Below are positions 55,738 to 64,000 of a DNA stretch of 64,000 bases, piece by piece. Positions within the stretch are counted from its first letter, which is position 1. Every line of letters starts with the position of its first letter. The notes beneath the pieces are model-generated. The model was not told the origin of the DNA and ran no database searches. It was given only the letters and a program-made list of their open reading frames with translations. Source of the DNA: Choristoneura fumiferana. Its lineage: Eukaryota; Arthropoda; Insecta; Lepidoptera; Tortricidae. The translations under genes were made by a program, and so were the position numbers. The stretch spans positions 4,427,385 through 4,491,384 of the forward strand of contig NC_133481.1 of the NCBI RefSeq assembly GCF_025370935.1, written 5' to 3'.

Positions 55738-58700
55738 GTAATGTCATCAAGTTTCTGATTATTGTTTTTTTTGTGTGCTTACTCTATAATGGACCCATTA
55801 TAAATAATAAATAAGGGGCAATCAACATCATTGACCCAGTCATCAAGTGAAACCTGTACTATAAATACACATTACTTAAACAAACAAGTCTTGAGATTGA
55901 GAACATTCATATTTTTCTAACAAAATTTCTGCTCAAACTGGGAATTGAATCTTGAACCTAAGTGTATTTAAGTTCTCTACCACACTAATTTGTTTTTTTA
56001 GCATTAGAAAGAAGGTAAATGATCTTGATGTGTCATTTTATTGAAAAACATTTTGGAAAATATGTCACAGCAAATATGTAACAATTAACAATTTAAGGTC
56101 ATATGATCATTTACATGCTTTTGGTATCATAAGTAATAGTTACTGCTTTTTTTAAAACGTTTTTCAATGAAAAGACTGGAAGATTGTTTACCCTTTTTCC
56201 AATGTTAAAAAAACGAAGTATAGTTATGGTATAGTTACTTCTTCTTCTTTGTCGGATACTCTTGGCAGGCAGTCGTGGTCACGTAGCATGTCGAACAATT
56301 CTACGCCAGTTCTCCCTGCTGTCGCTTCTCTGGCGCAAGTGTTGAGAGGAGGTATAGTTACTACTAGCTTCTTAAACAGAACATCACCAGCTGAAACTGA
56401 TTTAATATTGAAATATATCTCTATATGAAATAGAAATAATGATCTTAGCGGTTGCTTTCAGCAGGTGACATGTTTAGTACAATGATAATATTTCTCAATT
56501 AATATTTTTTTTAGGATTCATAGTTAATATCAATAGATAAATTTTCTAGAGTATACAGGGTGGAAAGTTGAGATAGGGCAGCAAGGGCAGCTATGGATCC
56601 CATACTGCTACGTGAAAATGCTCTTAGGAGACCTTTACTAACTTTTTGAGTGATAACAATCAACATTCACAGATTTTTGATAAAATGTACAGTCAGCGAG
56701 AAAATCAGCAGGACTTTTTTTAATGCCAATCGGTCCCATTAAAACACTCTTTGAGACCAACTAAGGTTAGAGTACTAGAACACCCACAAATCAAAGAAAA
56801 CTTTTTCCATTCAGTTTGTAGGGTACTAATTTGCAGTGAAACTTTTGCATGTTTTTTTTTACGAATATGAATCCTTTATGCTTAAAGAAAATTAAACAGT
56901 ATGTAGACAACTAAAAACTAAACATTTTAACTAAATTAGTGTCTTAACCCAGTATTGCTGCCCCATCTCAACTTTCCATCGTGGTGGTTTCCTTGAACTC
57001 TCACGATAATGCCAGCCCACTTTGTGGGCTAACATCCACATAATAATAATAATACTAGCGACCTGCCCCGGCTTCGTACGGGCAAATAAAAAACCCGGCC
57101 AAGCGCGAGTTGGACCCCCGCATGAAGGGTTCCGTTAACTTCCGTACCTATATGACATTAGACATTAGCAAAAAAAGGCAAAAAAGCCACGTTTGCTATA
57201 TGGGAGCCCCCTTAAATATTTTTATTTTATTCTGTTTTTAGTATTTGTTAATATCTACTTGTTTCTTATTAAGTGCCTAAATGCCAAGTGACATGGTTTT
57301 ATCTTCGACAATGGCAAACTTCCACCACATCTTTCATCCCCTATTTCAACCCCTTCAAGCCTTTTTTCGCGATAAAAAATAGCCTATGTTCTTTCCCAAG
57401 GTCTAGTATATCTCTCTGCCAAATTTCATTGACATGGTTCAGCGGTTTAGGCGTGAAAGCGTAACAGACAGAGAGAGTTACTTTCGCATTTAATAATAGT
57501 ATGGATTAGCAAAATACCAAAAAAGCTAAAAAAATATATTTAAATACCAAAATGTTGTTGGTGATTGTAAATAAATATGGCTTTGGTAGCCTTATCAGTC
57601 TATTTTTAAATATTGTTCCCATAGCCTTGAATGATGTGCTTATCAGTCATCAATCTAGTTAACCTCCAGAATAAATATTTTTATTTTATGTTATATCAAT
57701 CACAGCACAAATAACTTAATCCGGGGTATGTGCCCCGGTTTGCTGTGTTTTTTTAAATACAAACATTTTTCTTTGATATTTATCTCAACACATTTTTCCA
57801 AAAAAAGCCAATGACAAATATTTTTCAATTAGTGGCGAAATGCCTGTTAATAAAGCGTTTCTATTGGTTCAATTACAAATACATTCCACTCACATCTCCG
57901 ATGGCAATGCAGCCTAATGTAATAATATTTGCATTAATTAGTCTACATGCATAGTCGAAAATACAAACTGAAATATAGATGCACAGAAAAACCAGAAAAA
58001 TAAGACTAAAAACCCAATCTTACATGCATAATCTTCGTCTTCTACATTCATAGGGCTGAGTCTTCAGAAAATACATGTTTTCTACATGACTGCCAGATAG
58101 TGTATGTTAAATTCTGTTTTTGTGTGGTATTCAGTGGTGCTGCTACCAACAATACATCAGAAAAGATACCATCTTCTGAAGATGAGTCGGAGACAGAATC
58201 TGATGTGAATTGGATATGGAGGTCAATTTTTTTTTTGGATATTCGAGGCTTTAGCACACCAAATGTGACTATGTAGTCATAGTAATATACCAATAAGCAG
58301 ATATTACATTGCCTGAAACCACGTCTCTGCAAGGTCCAATTGATCTGTAAAGTCGCTTCTTCTAAGCGGTCGACGAAATAATAGGATATTATCCTAAGGG
58401 GCTGTTTCACCATCCATTGATTAGTGTTAACTGGCGGTTAGGTGCAATGCCGTCTCAATTTGTTTTGTTTCAATAGACGGAGACGGCATCACATTTAACC
58501 GTCAGTTAACGCTTATCAATGGATGGTGAAACAGCCCCTAAATCTTTTAATACTATGCACTTTTTAATAGCATAATGGTGCTAAATAATTTTCAACTTAA
58601 GTCAGTACAAAAGTCCCATATTATATTAAAATAAAAAGTACCTACTCCCTTTAGAATACAATACAAAGACTCCTTTATTGAACACCAACACATAGATAAC

Positions 58701-61110
58701 AGTACAGAAAACAGGTATATTGTGGAGATTAAGGTAATCTTTCTTTACTTACGTCCACTTGCAGGCTTTTTAATCAATGTTTAAGTGGTCTTAAGTCCTG
58801 TCAGATCCATACAAGAACTGTCAGTGTAAGCCTTAAATCGAGATTTAAAAAAGCCTACAAGACATCCTTAAATATAAGTTTTTATTTATTTACAAACTAG
58901 GTGTCATAGAAGCGGATCCCATTGATGATTCACAAGTAATGGGGGACCAGGAGAAGGAAACCACAGATGAAGAGAGGGACCAGTCGGACGAGAAGAGGTC
59001 GGAAGCCATGAGAGCCTTCTCGGAGCAGAACTTCGAGGAAGCTATTAAACTGTACTCTGAAGCTATTGTGTTGAACCCGCAGAGCGCTTTGCTGTTTGCT
59101 AAAAGAGGACAGGTACTCATTTTAATTATTCTTTAGTATTAATGGGAACTGATTGAGAATAAATGCAAGATTGCTTGCCAAAACATGTTCGTGTATTTTG
59201 AGAGGCTTAATGTAGGTACAAAGGTGTAAGGATAGCGTCTTAATAAAATATATTTTTGTTTTTATATACTTATTTTCAAAGATTTGTGAAGCAATCACGT
59301 ATGATTTATACAAGCACGGGTAAATTTGCGCTGTATTTTCACAGACTTCAAAAGAGGAAGTCGTTATGTAAAATGTTTTTGGTTTTTATGTTAAAATTCC
59401 ATCATTTATGAACCTTGTTGGTCGGAACAGTTTCTGCTAGAAACTTTCTCGCTCTTTCTCTAAATGTTGGTTTCATGAAACAATAAATCAAAAAAATCAA
59501 ATCAAAATCATTTATTCAGTAAATAGGCCGCAATGGGCACTTTTACACGACATTTTTTAAACTACCAGCGCTTTCGGAAAGACCATCATTGCCAAGAAGA
59601 ATGCGCCGCAAGAAACTTGGCAGAAAGTCATTTTTTCATTATAAAATAATTACAAATGAAATACTTAAAAACTACAGTATACAATTAAATAAAAAAATGA
59701 CAAAAAAAAATACAAAACTAAACACTAACTATTATCTACGTTCAGTGGAAGTGTAGACTGCTTCCACCGTCATAAATAAAAAAATAAAAAAACTGAAATT
59801 TACATTTCAGGTCAAGTAACCATTAAGCTTTTGGATTCCGAAGGCAAGCTCACTTAGCTCACGTCTGCCGCCTTACTTATACGATTAATTTGTACCATTC
59901 TCTGTTTTTAGGTGTATCTCAAACTGAACAAACCTAATGCGTGTATCAAGGACTGCACAAAGGCATTAGAACTGAACTGTGACAGTGCGGCCGCTTATAA
60001 GTTTCGCGGGAGAGCATACAGGTTGGGTCATATTTAGTGTTTATATGGATTGTGTCGATAGATTGGAATGCTGCAGTATCGATCTCACGCATGGTCGATT
60101 CCAATAAGCGCCCACCATAGATCACCTTGGAAATATTCTTGTTTATAGCATTTATTGTAATTAAATTGGTTCAAGTTAACCCAACAAAGGTACTTTCTCC
60201 TGCATCAAAATACCTCTTAGTTTCAGAATTACTTATTCTTTCAGATTTACCTAAAGTTATAAATAAGGCTATGGTATTCTATATACGCCATTGAGCGCTA
60301 ACGACGTCCCGCCGTTCGCGGCTTCACAATGTTTACTATTGAAAATCGGCAAAGCGTGAGTCGGTCTTAGGAAAAAAATTATAACTTAGTAATTTGTTTG
60401 TCAGTATAGATGTAGTGAAAAAGTTTTTACACAGATTCAGTAGCTGCATTTTACGAAATTAAACAGGTAGGTACACACATCATCAGGACATCCATCAGGA
60501 TTCCTTCCATCTCTAATCTAAACATGTAACTGACTGTTTGATGGACCTGTAAAGAACCCTTAGTGCGCGAGACCAACTCGCGCTTGGCTGCTTTTTTTAC
60601 TCCCGACGCAAAAAAGGGGGTGTTAAGTTTCACCTCAATGTCTGTCTGTGGCTTCGTTTTGAGATACCAAACTTTTAAATACTATTTCGAGGCTTTGTCA
60701 ACTTTTCTAACTTGTTATGCAGTTCCTCTGCATTCTACAACAGTTAATTCTTTTTTTGGTGCGCTTAATATGCGACCCCGTATATTTCGACCTGCAATAA
60801 ACGATACCAAATATACTAATGGCAGACCTGATAATTGAAGCCCTTATGGCAATTACATGAGGATTTGAATTATCAGGGCGTAGGTACATTTTTTGTTAAC
60901 GGGTCGACAATTACAGATCGTACTTTAACCACGTCCTTTTTTATTTCCAGGCTTCTTGGCAAGTTTGAAGAGGCCTCGCATGATCTCTGCGAGTCGTTGA
61001 AGATCGACTACGACGACCAGACCAACGAATGGCTGAATGAGGTGAAGCCTAACGCTGAGAAGTTGCGCCAGCACAAGCTGACTGTACAGCGCAAGAAGGA
61101 GGAGAAAGAA
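55553..61110 (+). CDS. ST13: Hsc70-interacting protein (Hip/ST13), 3' end outside window
   Basis: Hip is a cytosolic co-chaperone that binds the Hsc70 ATPase domain through its TPRs and stabilises the ADP state. Coding exons: 55553-55737, 58135-~58221, 58901-59112, 59912-60021 and 60951-61110. Residues 1-45 are the dimerisation region (MSCPFNDEQLGQLKMFVELC). An acidic Ser/Glu linker follows, then VIEADP and MGDQ, then three TPRs (SEAMRAFSEQNFEEAIKLYS; ALLFAKRGQVYLKLNKPNAC; YKFRGRAYRLLGKFEEASHD), then a Lys/Glu-rich helix. The Gly-rich and STI1/DP C-terminal part is not seen before the window end. Junctions 3-4 and 4-5 (phases 0 and 2) are clean. The junction between exons 2 and 3 does not hold frame (see findings). 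Most likely a functional gene with sequence errors, but a broken allele is possible. Confidence 0.9.
55820..55990 (-). mobile_element. Same SINE family, diverged copy in Hip intron 1
   Basis: ACTATAAATACACATTACTT, GAGAACATTCATATTTTTCT, GGGAATTGAATCTTGAACCT and AGTTCTCTACCACACTAAT parallel the copy at 46727. Confidence 0.55.
56555..56985. mobile_element. TIR element of about 430 bp in Hip intron 1
   Basis: TGGAAAGTTGAGATAGGGCA at 56561 pairs with TGCCCCATCTCAACTTTCCA ending near 56979. The left end carries TACAGGG after TA. No coding region. Confidence 0.6.
57053..57507 (-). mobile_element. Helitron-like element in Hip intron 1, with an unrelated repeat inside
   Basis: The plus strand shows CTAGCGACCTGCCCCGGCTT at one end and GTTACTTTCGCATTTAATAA near the other. 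Between about 57090 and 57260 lies the AAACCCGGCCAAGCGCGAGT repeat also seen at 18893 and 3150, so it is nested. Confidence 0.5.
57855..57912. repeat. GCGTTTCCACCA-family fragment in Hip intron 1
   Basis: AAAGCGTTTCTATTGGTTCA then CACATCTCCGATGGCAATGC. Short right-end remnant. Confidence 0.4.
57954..58005 (-). repeat. Fragment of the tRNA-bearing repeat family in Hip intron 1
   Basis: CGAAAATACAAACTGAAATA then ATGCACAGAAAAACCAGAAA. It stops before the tRNA-like unit. Confidence 0.55.
58135..58221 (+). CDS. ST13: Hip exon for acidic linker, 3' edge uncertain
   Basis: Starts after TATTCAG in phase with the previous exon. It encodes SGAATNNTSEKIPSSEDESE then TESD up to 58204. The following bases GTGAATTGGATATGGAG clearly encode the conserved V-E-L-D-M-E of Hip, but only if one G is added after GTG. 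The next exon needs one more base than any GT donor here supplies. The 3' end is therefore placed at the GAG|GTCAAT donor with low precision. Confidence 0.6.
58398..58538. mobile_element. 141-bp palindromic MITE, TAA target duplication (PIF/Harbinger-like), in Hip intron
   Basis: Ends GGGGCTGTTTCACCATCCAT and ATGGATGGTGAAACAGCCCC, flanked by TAA on both sides. Nearly the whole element is an inverted repeat. Its twin at 25265-25405 has the same length and the same TAA flanks. TWA duplications are typical of PIF/Harbinger elements. Confidence 0.8.
58901..59112 (+). CDS. ST13: Hip exon with first TPR
   Basis: Starts after ACAAACTAG. Read as GT GTC ATA GAA GCG, it gives VIEADPIDDSQVMGDQ, aligning with the conserved GVIEPD and MGD of Hip. 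A Glu/Asp-rich stretch and TPR1 follow, ending AKRGQ with donor GTACTC (phase 0). The other two frames hit stops at once. Confidence 0.88.
59480..59790 (-). repeat. LINE 3'-end-like dispersed repeat, copy 2, in Hip intron
   Basis: Closely matches 16122-16420 over the AGTAAATAGGCCGCAATGGG and GCCAAGAAGAATGCGCCGC blocks. The minus strand ends with (TTGATTTT)n-like sequence. It lies in the intron between the TPR1 and TPR2 exons of Hip. Confidence 0.65.
59912..60021 (+). CDS. ST13: Hip exon with second TPR
   Basis: Acceptor CTGTTTTTAG, donor GTTGGG, phase 0 to 2. It encodes VYLKLNKPNACIKDCTKALE then LNCDSAAAYKFRGRAY, the end of TPR2 and start of TPR3, with the conserved Lys and Arg of the Hsc70-binding groove. 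Confidence 0.9.
60951..61110 (+). CDS. ST13: Hip exon with third TPR and charged helix
   Basis: Acceptor TTATTTCCAG, donor GTAAGT. It encodes LLGKFEEASHDLCESLKIDY, a DDQTNEWLNEVKP segment and a basic/acidic helix (HKLTVQRKKEEKE) known to contribute to Hsc70 binding. No later Hip exon was recognised up to 64000, so the next intron is at least 2.9 kb. Confidence 0.9.
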
Positions 61111-61179
61111 GTAAGTACAGTTAACCAGGTTATAAATGAACTGAAAACAATCAGTTTGCTCGGCTACCTTATGACAGCT

Positions 61180-61375
61180 TGATGGTAAGAGATCACCACC
61201 GCCCATATAGACACCTGCAACACCAGGGGGATTGCAGATACGTTGCCAACCTAGAGGCCTAAGATGGAATACCTCTAGTGCCAGTAATTTCACCGGCTGT
61301 CTTACTCTCCACGCCGAAACAACAGTGCAAGCACTTCTGCTTCACGTCAGGATTAGCGAGCAAGATGGTGGTAAC
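61180..61375 (+). repeat. Dispersed repeat of the same family, copy 3, after Hip exon
   Basis: ATGGTAAGAGATCACCACCG, TAGAGGCCTAAGATGGAATA and CTTCACGTCAGGATTAGCGA. It lies in the presumed intron after the TPR3 exon. Confidence 0.6.
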
Positions 61376-61445
61376 AACCCGGGCGGACCTTGCACAAGGT
61401 TCTACCACCTGCAAAAGCTACATTCATACAACAAATGTGTTCATG

Positions 61446-61795
61446 TAGCTACCCAAAATGTTTTTAGGGTACCTCCCATAGATGTAAAGTGGGGGTGATT
61501 TTTTTTCTCATCCAACCCTATAGTGTGGGCTATCGTTGTATAGGTCTTTTAAAACCATTAGGGGTTTGCTAAGACAATTTTTCGATTCAGTGATTTGTTT
61601 GCGAAATATTTAACTTTAAAGGGAAAATTTTCATTAAATTCGAGCGTCCCCCCCCCCCCCCCCTCTAAAATCTAAACCGGTGAGTGGAAGAATTTGATGG
61701 TGGTAAAAGTACATCAATCTTACAAGGAAATCTATAACGGCTAAGTTTGCTTGAAAACTATTAGTAGTTTAAGAGTAAATAGCAGCCTAAGGTAT
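61446..61795 (-). repeat. GGGTTCCG repeat next to the LINE, with a long C run
   Basis: GGGTACCTCCCATAGATGTA, CATCCAACCCTATAGTGTGG and TTAGGGGTTTGCTAAGACAA. A run of about 16 C lies near 61651-61666. It abuts the LINE (GATAA)n tail. Confidence 0.6.
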
Positions 61796-61897
61796 CTTAT
61801 CTTATCTTATCTTATCGTTAGGGGTCCTTGCGGATACACTTCGACCCGTAGGGATCTTTTGTGTAATTACCCCTTCGCACTTACTCTATTGCCTTTA

Positions 61898-62499
61898 TCA
61901 CCTTGTCCATAAATTGGATGATTTGACGTAGCGGTAGTGCCTTAAAGTCTCCTGGTGCGGGTATCCGTCGCCAAAGAGTCTCATTCTTGATCTGGCGAGG
62001 GCGTCACATTCACACATAATGTGTTCCATTGTTTCGTCTTCCTCGCCACATATTCTACAGACTTCATTGTCCTGTAGTCCCATCTTTACTAGTATGTGTT
62101 TAGTATTGAAGTGACCTGTGAATGCCCCGACGATATGTCGGAGTTGTTTCCTACTGAGTGTCCAGAGTTTTTTAGTCCAGCTTGTGCTGACATTTTCGAT
62201 GAATCGTTTTGAATGCTTTAGACCTTCCAGTGTTTTCCACTCTTGTTGGTGTTTAAGTTTGGTATGGTCGTTTATGGCATTCTTCATGGTTCCCTGTGAG
62301 AGTCCCACATACGGCTCGGGCCCTATGTTTTTGTTCATTGACCCTTCCCTTGCTAGCTCATCTGCTTTTTCATTTCCGATGAAGCCTTTGTGTCCTGGGA
62401 TCCAAACCAGTCTCACTCTATTGCGTCTGCCAAGCTTGTTTAGTGCTTGTACTCCATTATAGATCAGTCTTGAGTCAACCTTTGGCGATGTGAGCGCCT
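61898..62499 (-). pseudogene. LINE RNase H end and zinc knuckle segment
   Basis: The same element in a second frame, open from SDSQAALKALTSPKVD through RLVWIPGHKGFIGNEKAD (last RNase H motif) to the C-x2-C-x8-H-x2-C knuckle and the stop. This is the natural C-terminus. Confidence 0.82.
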
Positions 62500-63444
62500 T
62501 TAGGGCTGCTTGACTGTCACTGAGTATATAGATGGTTTTTCCCTTACCTTCCTATCTATATTCTCCTGTGCACAGGCGATAATTGCATACGTCTCTGCTT
62601 GAAAGACAGTTGCATAATTTCCCATGCTTACGCTACTGTTAAAGTCCTTGGCATGAATGCCGGCTCCTGTACCGGATTTCATTTTAGATCCATCCGTGTA
62701 CCATGAATTTTCACTGCCTTCCGGCAGTGTCAGTCCTTCTGCCCATTCAGCCCTTGTGGGAACATGAACCTTGAAGTTCCTTCGGAATATGTACTTTGGT
62801 TGCATTTTGTCGCAACCCATCGCCATTATACTATCAAGGTATTCGTTTTGTTCCATTTTAGTGTGCTTTGTCCTTGGAGCGGAATCGTTCCACAGGCCGT
62901 ACATTTTCATTCTGTGCAACGACTTCCGCGCTTCGGATTCTATAGCAATATGCAGTGGTGGTAAGTCCAGTAAGACTTCCATTGCTGCTGTCGGCGTTGT
63001 TTTGAACGCCCCTGTGATAGCCATGCAGGCCATTCTCTGGATTTTTGCCAGTAGATTCCTACATGTGCTTAGTTGTGCCCTAGGCCACCAGGCGAGGCAC
63101 CCATACAGTATGATGGGTCTCACCATTATGGTGTAGATCCATCTCAGTACTTTTGGGTTCAGTCCCCATGTTTTTCCATATGCGGATCTACACATGCCAA
63201 AAACTCTCGTCGCTTTGGTCACTGTGTATTCCACCTGTTTTTTCCAGTTAAGTCCTTTATCAAGGATTATTCCAAGATATTTTACTTCATTGGAAAGTCT
63301 TAGTTCCCTGTCATACATTCTTAAAGTCTGTATGCTTTTTAGGTCCCTTTTTCTGGTAAATGGTATTACCACCGTTTTGCTCGGATTTATGGAGAGGTGA
63401 TATTCTTTGCACCACCTCTCTACTTTGTTTAGAGCTACGTTCAT
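62500..63444 (-). pseudogene. LINE RT thumb and RNase H segment
   Basis: The longest open piece of the element, 314 residues, from MNVALNKVERWCKEYHLSIN (just after YADD) through the RNase H DGS and AET residues. At its end the frame switches near 62550 from IDRKVREKP to the frame holding SDSQAALKA. Confidence 0.82.
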
Positions 63445-64000
63445 GATTCCCGATACTGTGTTTGGGAATTTCCCATTGACAAGTATACTAGGTCATCTGC
63501 ATAACCCACTGTTTGTACTGGGCCTGTGTTGAGATCCTCTAGTAGCGAGTTTATCACCAAGCTCCATAGCGTGGGCGATAAAACCCCTCCTGAGGGCATC
63601 CTTTTGTGGCTGTGGCTGATAATTCTTCTCCTAGCAAGGTTGAAGTTATCAGTCTGCTGTTGAGCATTCTTTCCATCCATCTGCAGATAGGGTTCAATGC
63701 CATGTCTATCCGCAGCAGTTTTGATGGCATGATACGTTGTACGATCAAATGCTCCTTCCACGTCCAGAAACGCAGCCAGGCAGAGCTCTTTATTCTCTAT
63801 TGCCTGTTCCGCTTTGCTTACTACCAGGTGTATCGCTGATTCTGTCGACTTCCCCGGTTGGTAGGCGCATTGCATTTTATGCAGTGGATGCCGTTTTAGC
63901 GGTCCGTCCCTTATGTATCTGTCAACCAATTTTTCCAATGTTTTCAGGAAGAATGATGACAGGCTTATTGGCCTATATGATTTGGCATCATTATAATCTG
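63441..64000 (-). pseudogene. LINE RT fingers and palm segment
   Basis: Open to the window edge. It carries SYRPISLSSFF, CAYQPGKSTESAIH, AFLDVEGAFD and YADDLVYL. Between about 63690 and 63590 the correct palm sequence (RWMERMLNSRLITSTLLG, KGCPQ) is in another frame, so this piece contains a paired frame disruption. Confidence 0.8.

Larger units (their letters stand above)
61797..64000 (-). mobile_element. Non-LTR retrotransposon (RT plus RNase H, R1/LOA/I-like), 5' end outside window
   Basis: In translation order: SYRPISLSSFFLKTLEKLV (RT), AFLDVEGAFD (RT motif A), GGVLSPTLW (motif B), GYADDLVYL (catalytic YADD), a thumb region (KYLGIILDKGLNWKKQVEYT), then RNase H with WYTDGSK, AETYAI, SDSQAAL and GHKGFIGNEKADELA. 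It ends with a CCHC knuckle (CRICGEEDETMEHIMCE) and a stop near 61898. A short 3' UTR leads to a (GATAA)n tail at 61797-61816, the mark of target-primed insertion. RT, RNase H and a terminal knuckle fit the R1/LOA/I group. Reading frame breaks near 63690, 63590, 63480 and 62550. It lies antisense in the presumed Hip intron. Confidence 0.88.

Noticed and set aside
58048..58413. 121-codon minus-strand frame
   Set aside because: Antisense to the Hip acidic-linker exon and running into a MITE; Hip on the plus strand explains the composition.
62118..63400. Plus-strand frames opposite the LINE
   Set aside because: Antisense shadows of the RT/RNase H coding strand.
1..64000. CRISPR array or bacterial operon
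   Set aside because: No regularly spaced identical repeats with unique spacers, no ribosome-binding-site-led gene runs; genes have introns and eukaryotic signals.

Overview
The window looks like moth or butterfly (Lepidoptera) nuclear DNA. It is AT-rich, introns are crowded with repeats, and many repeats are lepidopteran-style: tRNA-related SINEs ending in GATG repeats, Helitron-like elements ending in CTAG, inverted-repeat miniature elements, and RTE, RNase-H-bearing and endonuclease-tailed LINE fragments. There is no operon structure, CRISPR array or prokaryotic signal. Species cannot be named from the sequence alone.

Genes are sparse. (1) A four-exon gene on the minus strand (48191-51235) reconstructs to a 365-residue secreted protein: signal peptide, short linker, a long Gln/Asn-rich repeat region and a C-terminal atypical Kazal-like domain. 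(2) The 5' two-thirds of the Hsc70-interacting protein gene (Hip/ST13) lies on the plus strand, with coding exons from 55553 to 61110. It covers the dimerisation region, acidic linker and three TPRs. The 3' part lies beyond the window, and a 2.9-kb stretch of its presumed intron holds a reverse-strand LINE. The end of its second coding exon does not splice in frame. (3) A candidate orphan promoter and first coding exon (13 codons) lie on the minus strand at 32491-32762, with initiator and near-consensus DPE. The rest of that gene was not found, so 1-32490 may be its first intron or intergenic.

By region: 1-32480 is repeat-rich with no confident exon. 32480-32850 holds the orphan promoter and exon. 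32850-48100 is intergenic with LINE remnants (38880-39690, 40440-40740, 42380-42500), several near-perfect palindromic elements and one well-preserved SINE. 48100-51330 is the Kazal-domain gene. 51840-54380 is upstream repeats, including a 1.68-kb TIR element nested in a smaller element. 55050-61110 is Hip. 61446-64000 is a dispersed repeat, then a LINE that runs off the window.

No new multi-gene system is visible. The best leads are the 1.68-kb nested element with reiterated CTGA(A/G)TAA-like words, a 361-bp Mutator-like miniature element with a perfect 9-bp target duplication, a repeat family carrying a complete tRNA-like fold in its middle, the Q/N-rich Kazal protein, and the orphan first exon. 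All coordinates come from reading by eye. Repeat edges are approximate unless terminal or target-site sequence is quoted.
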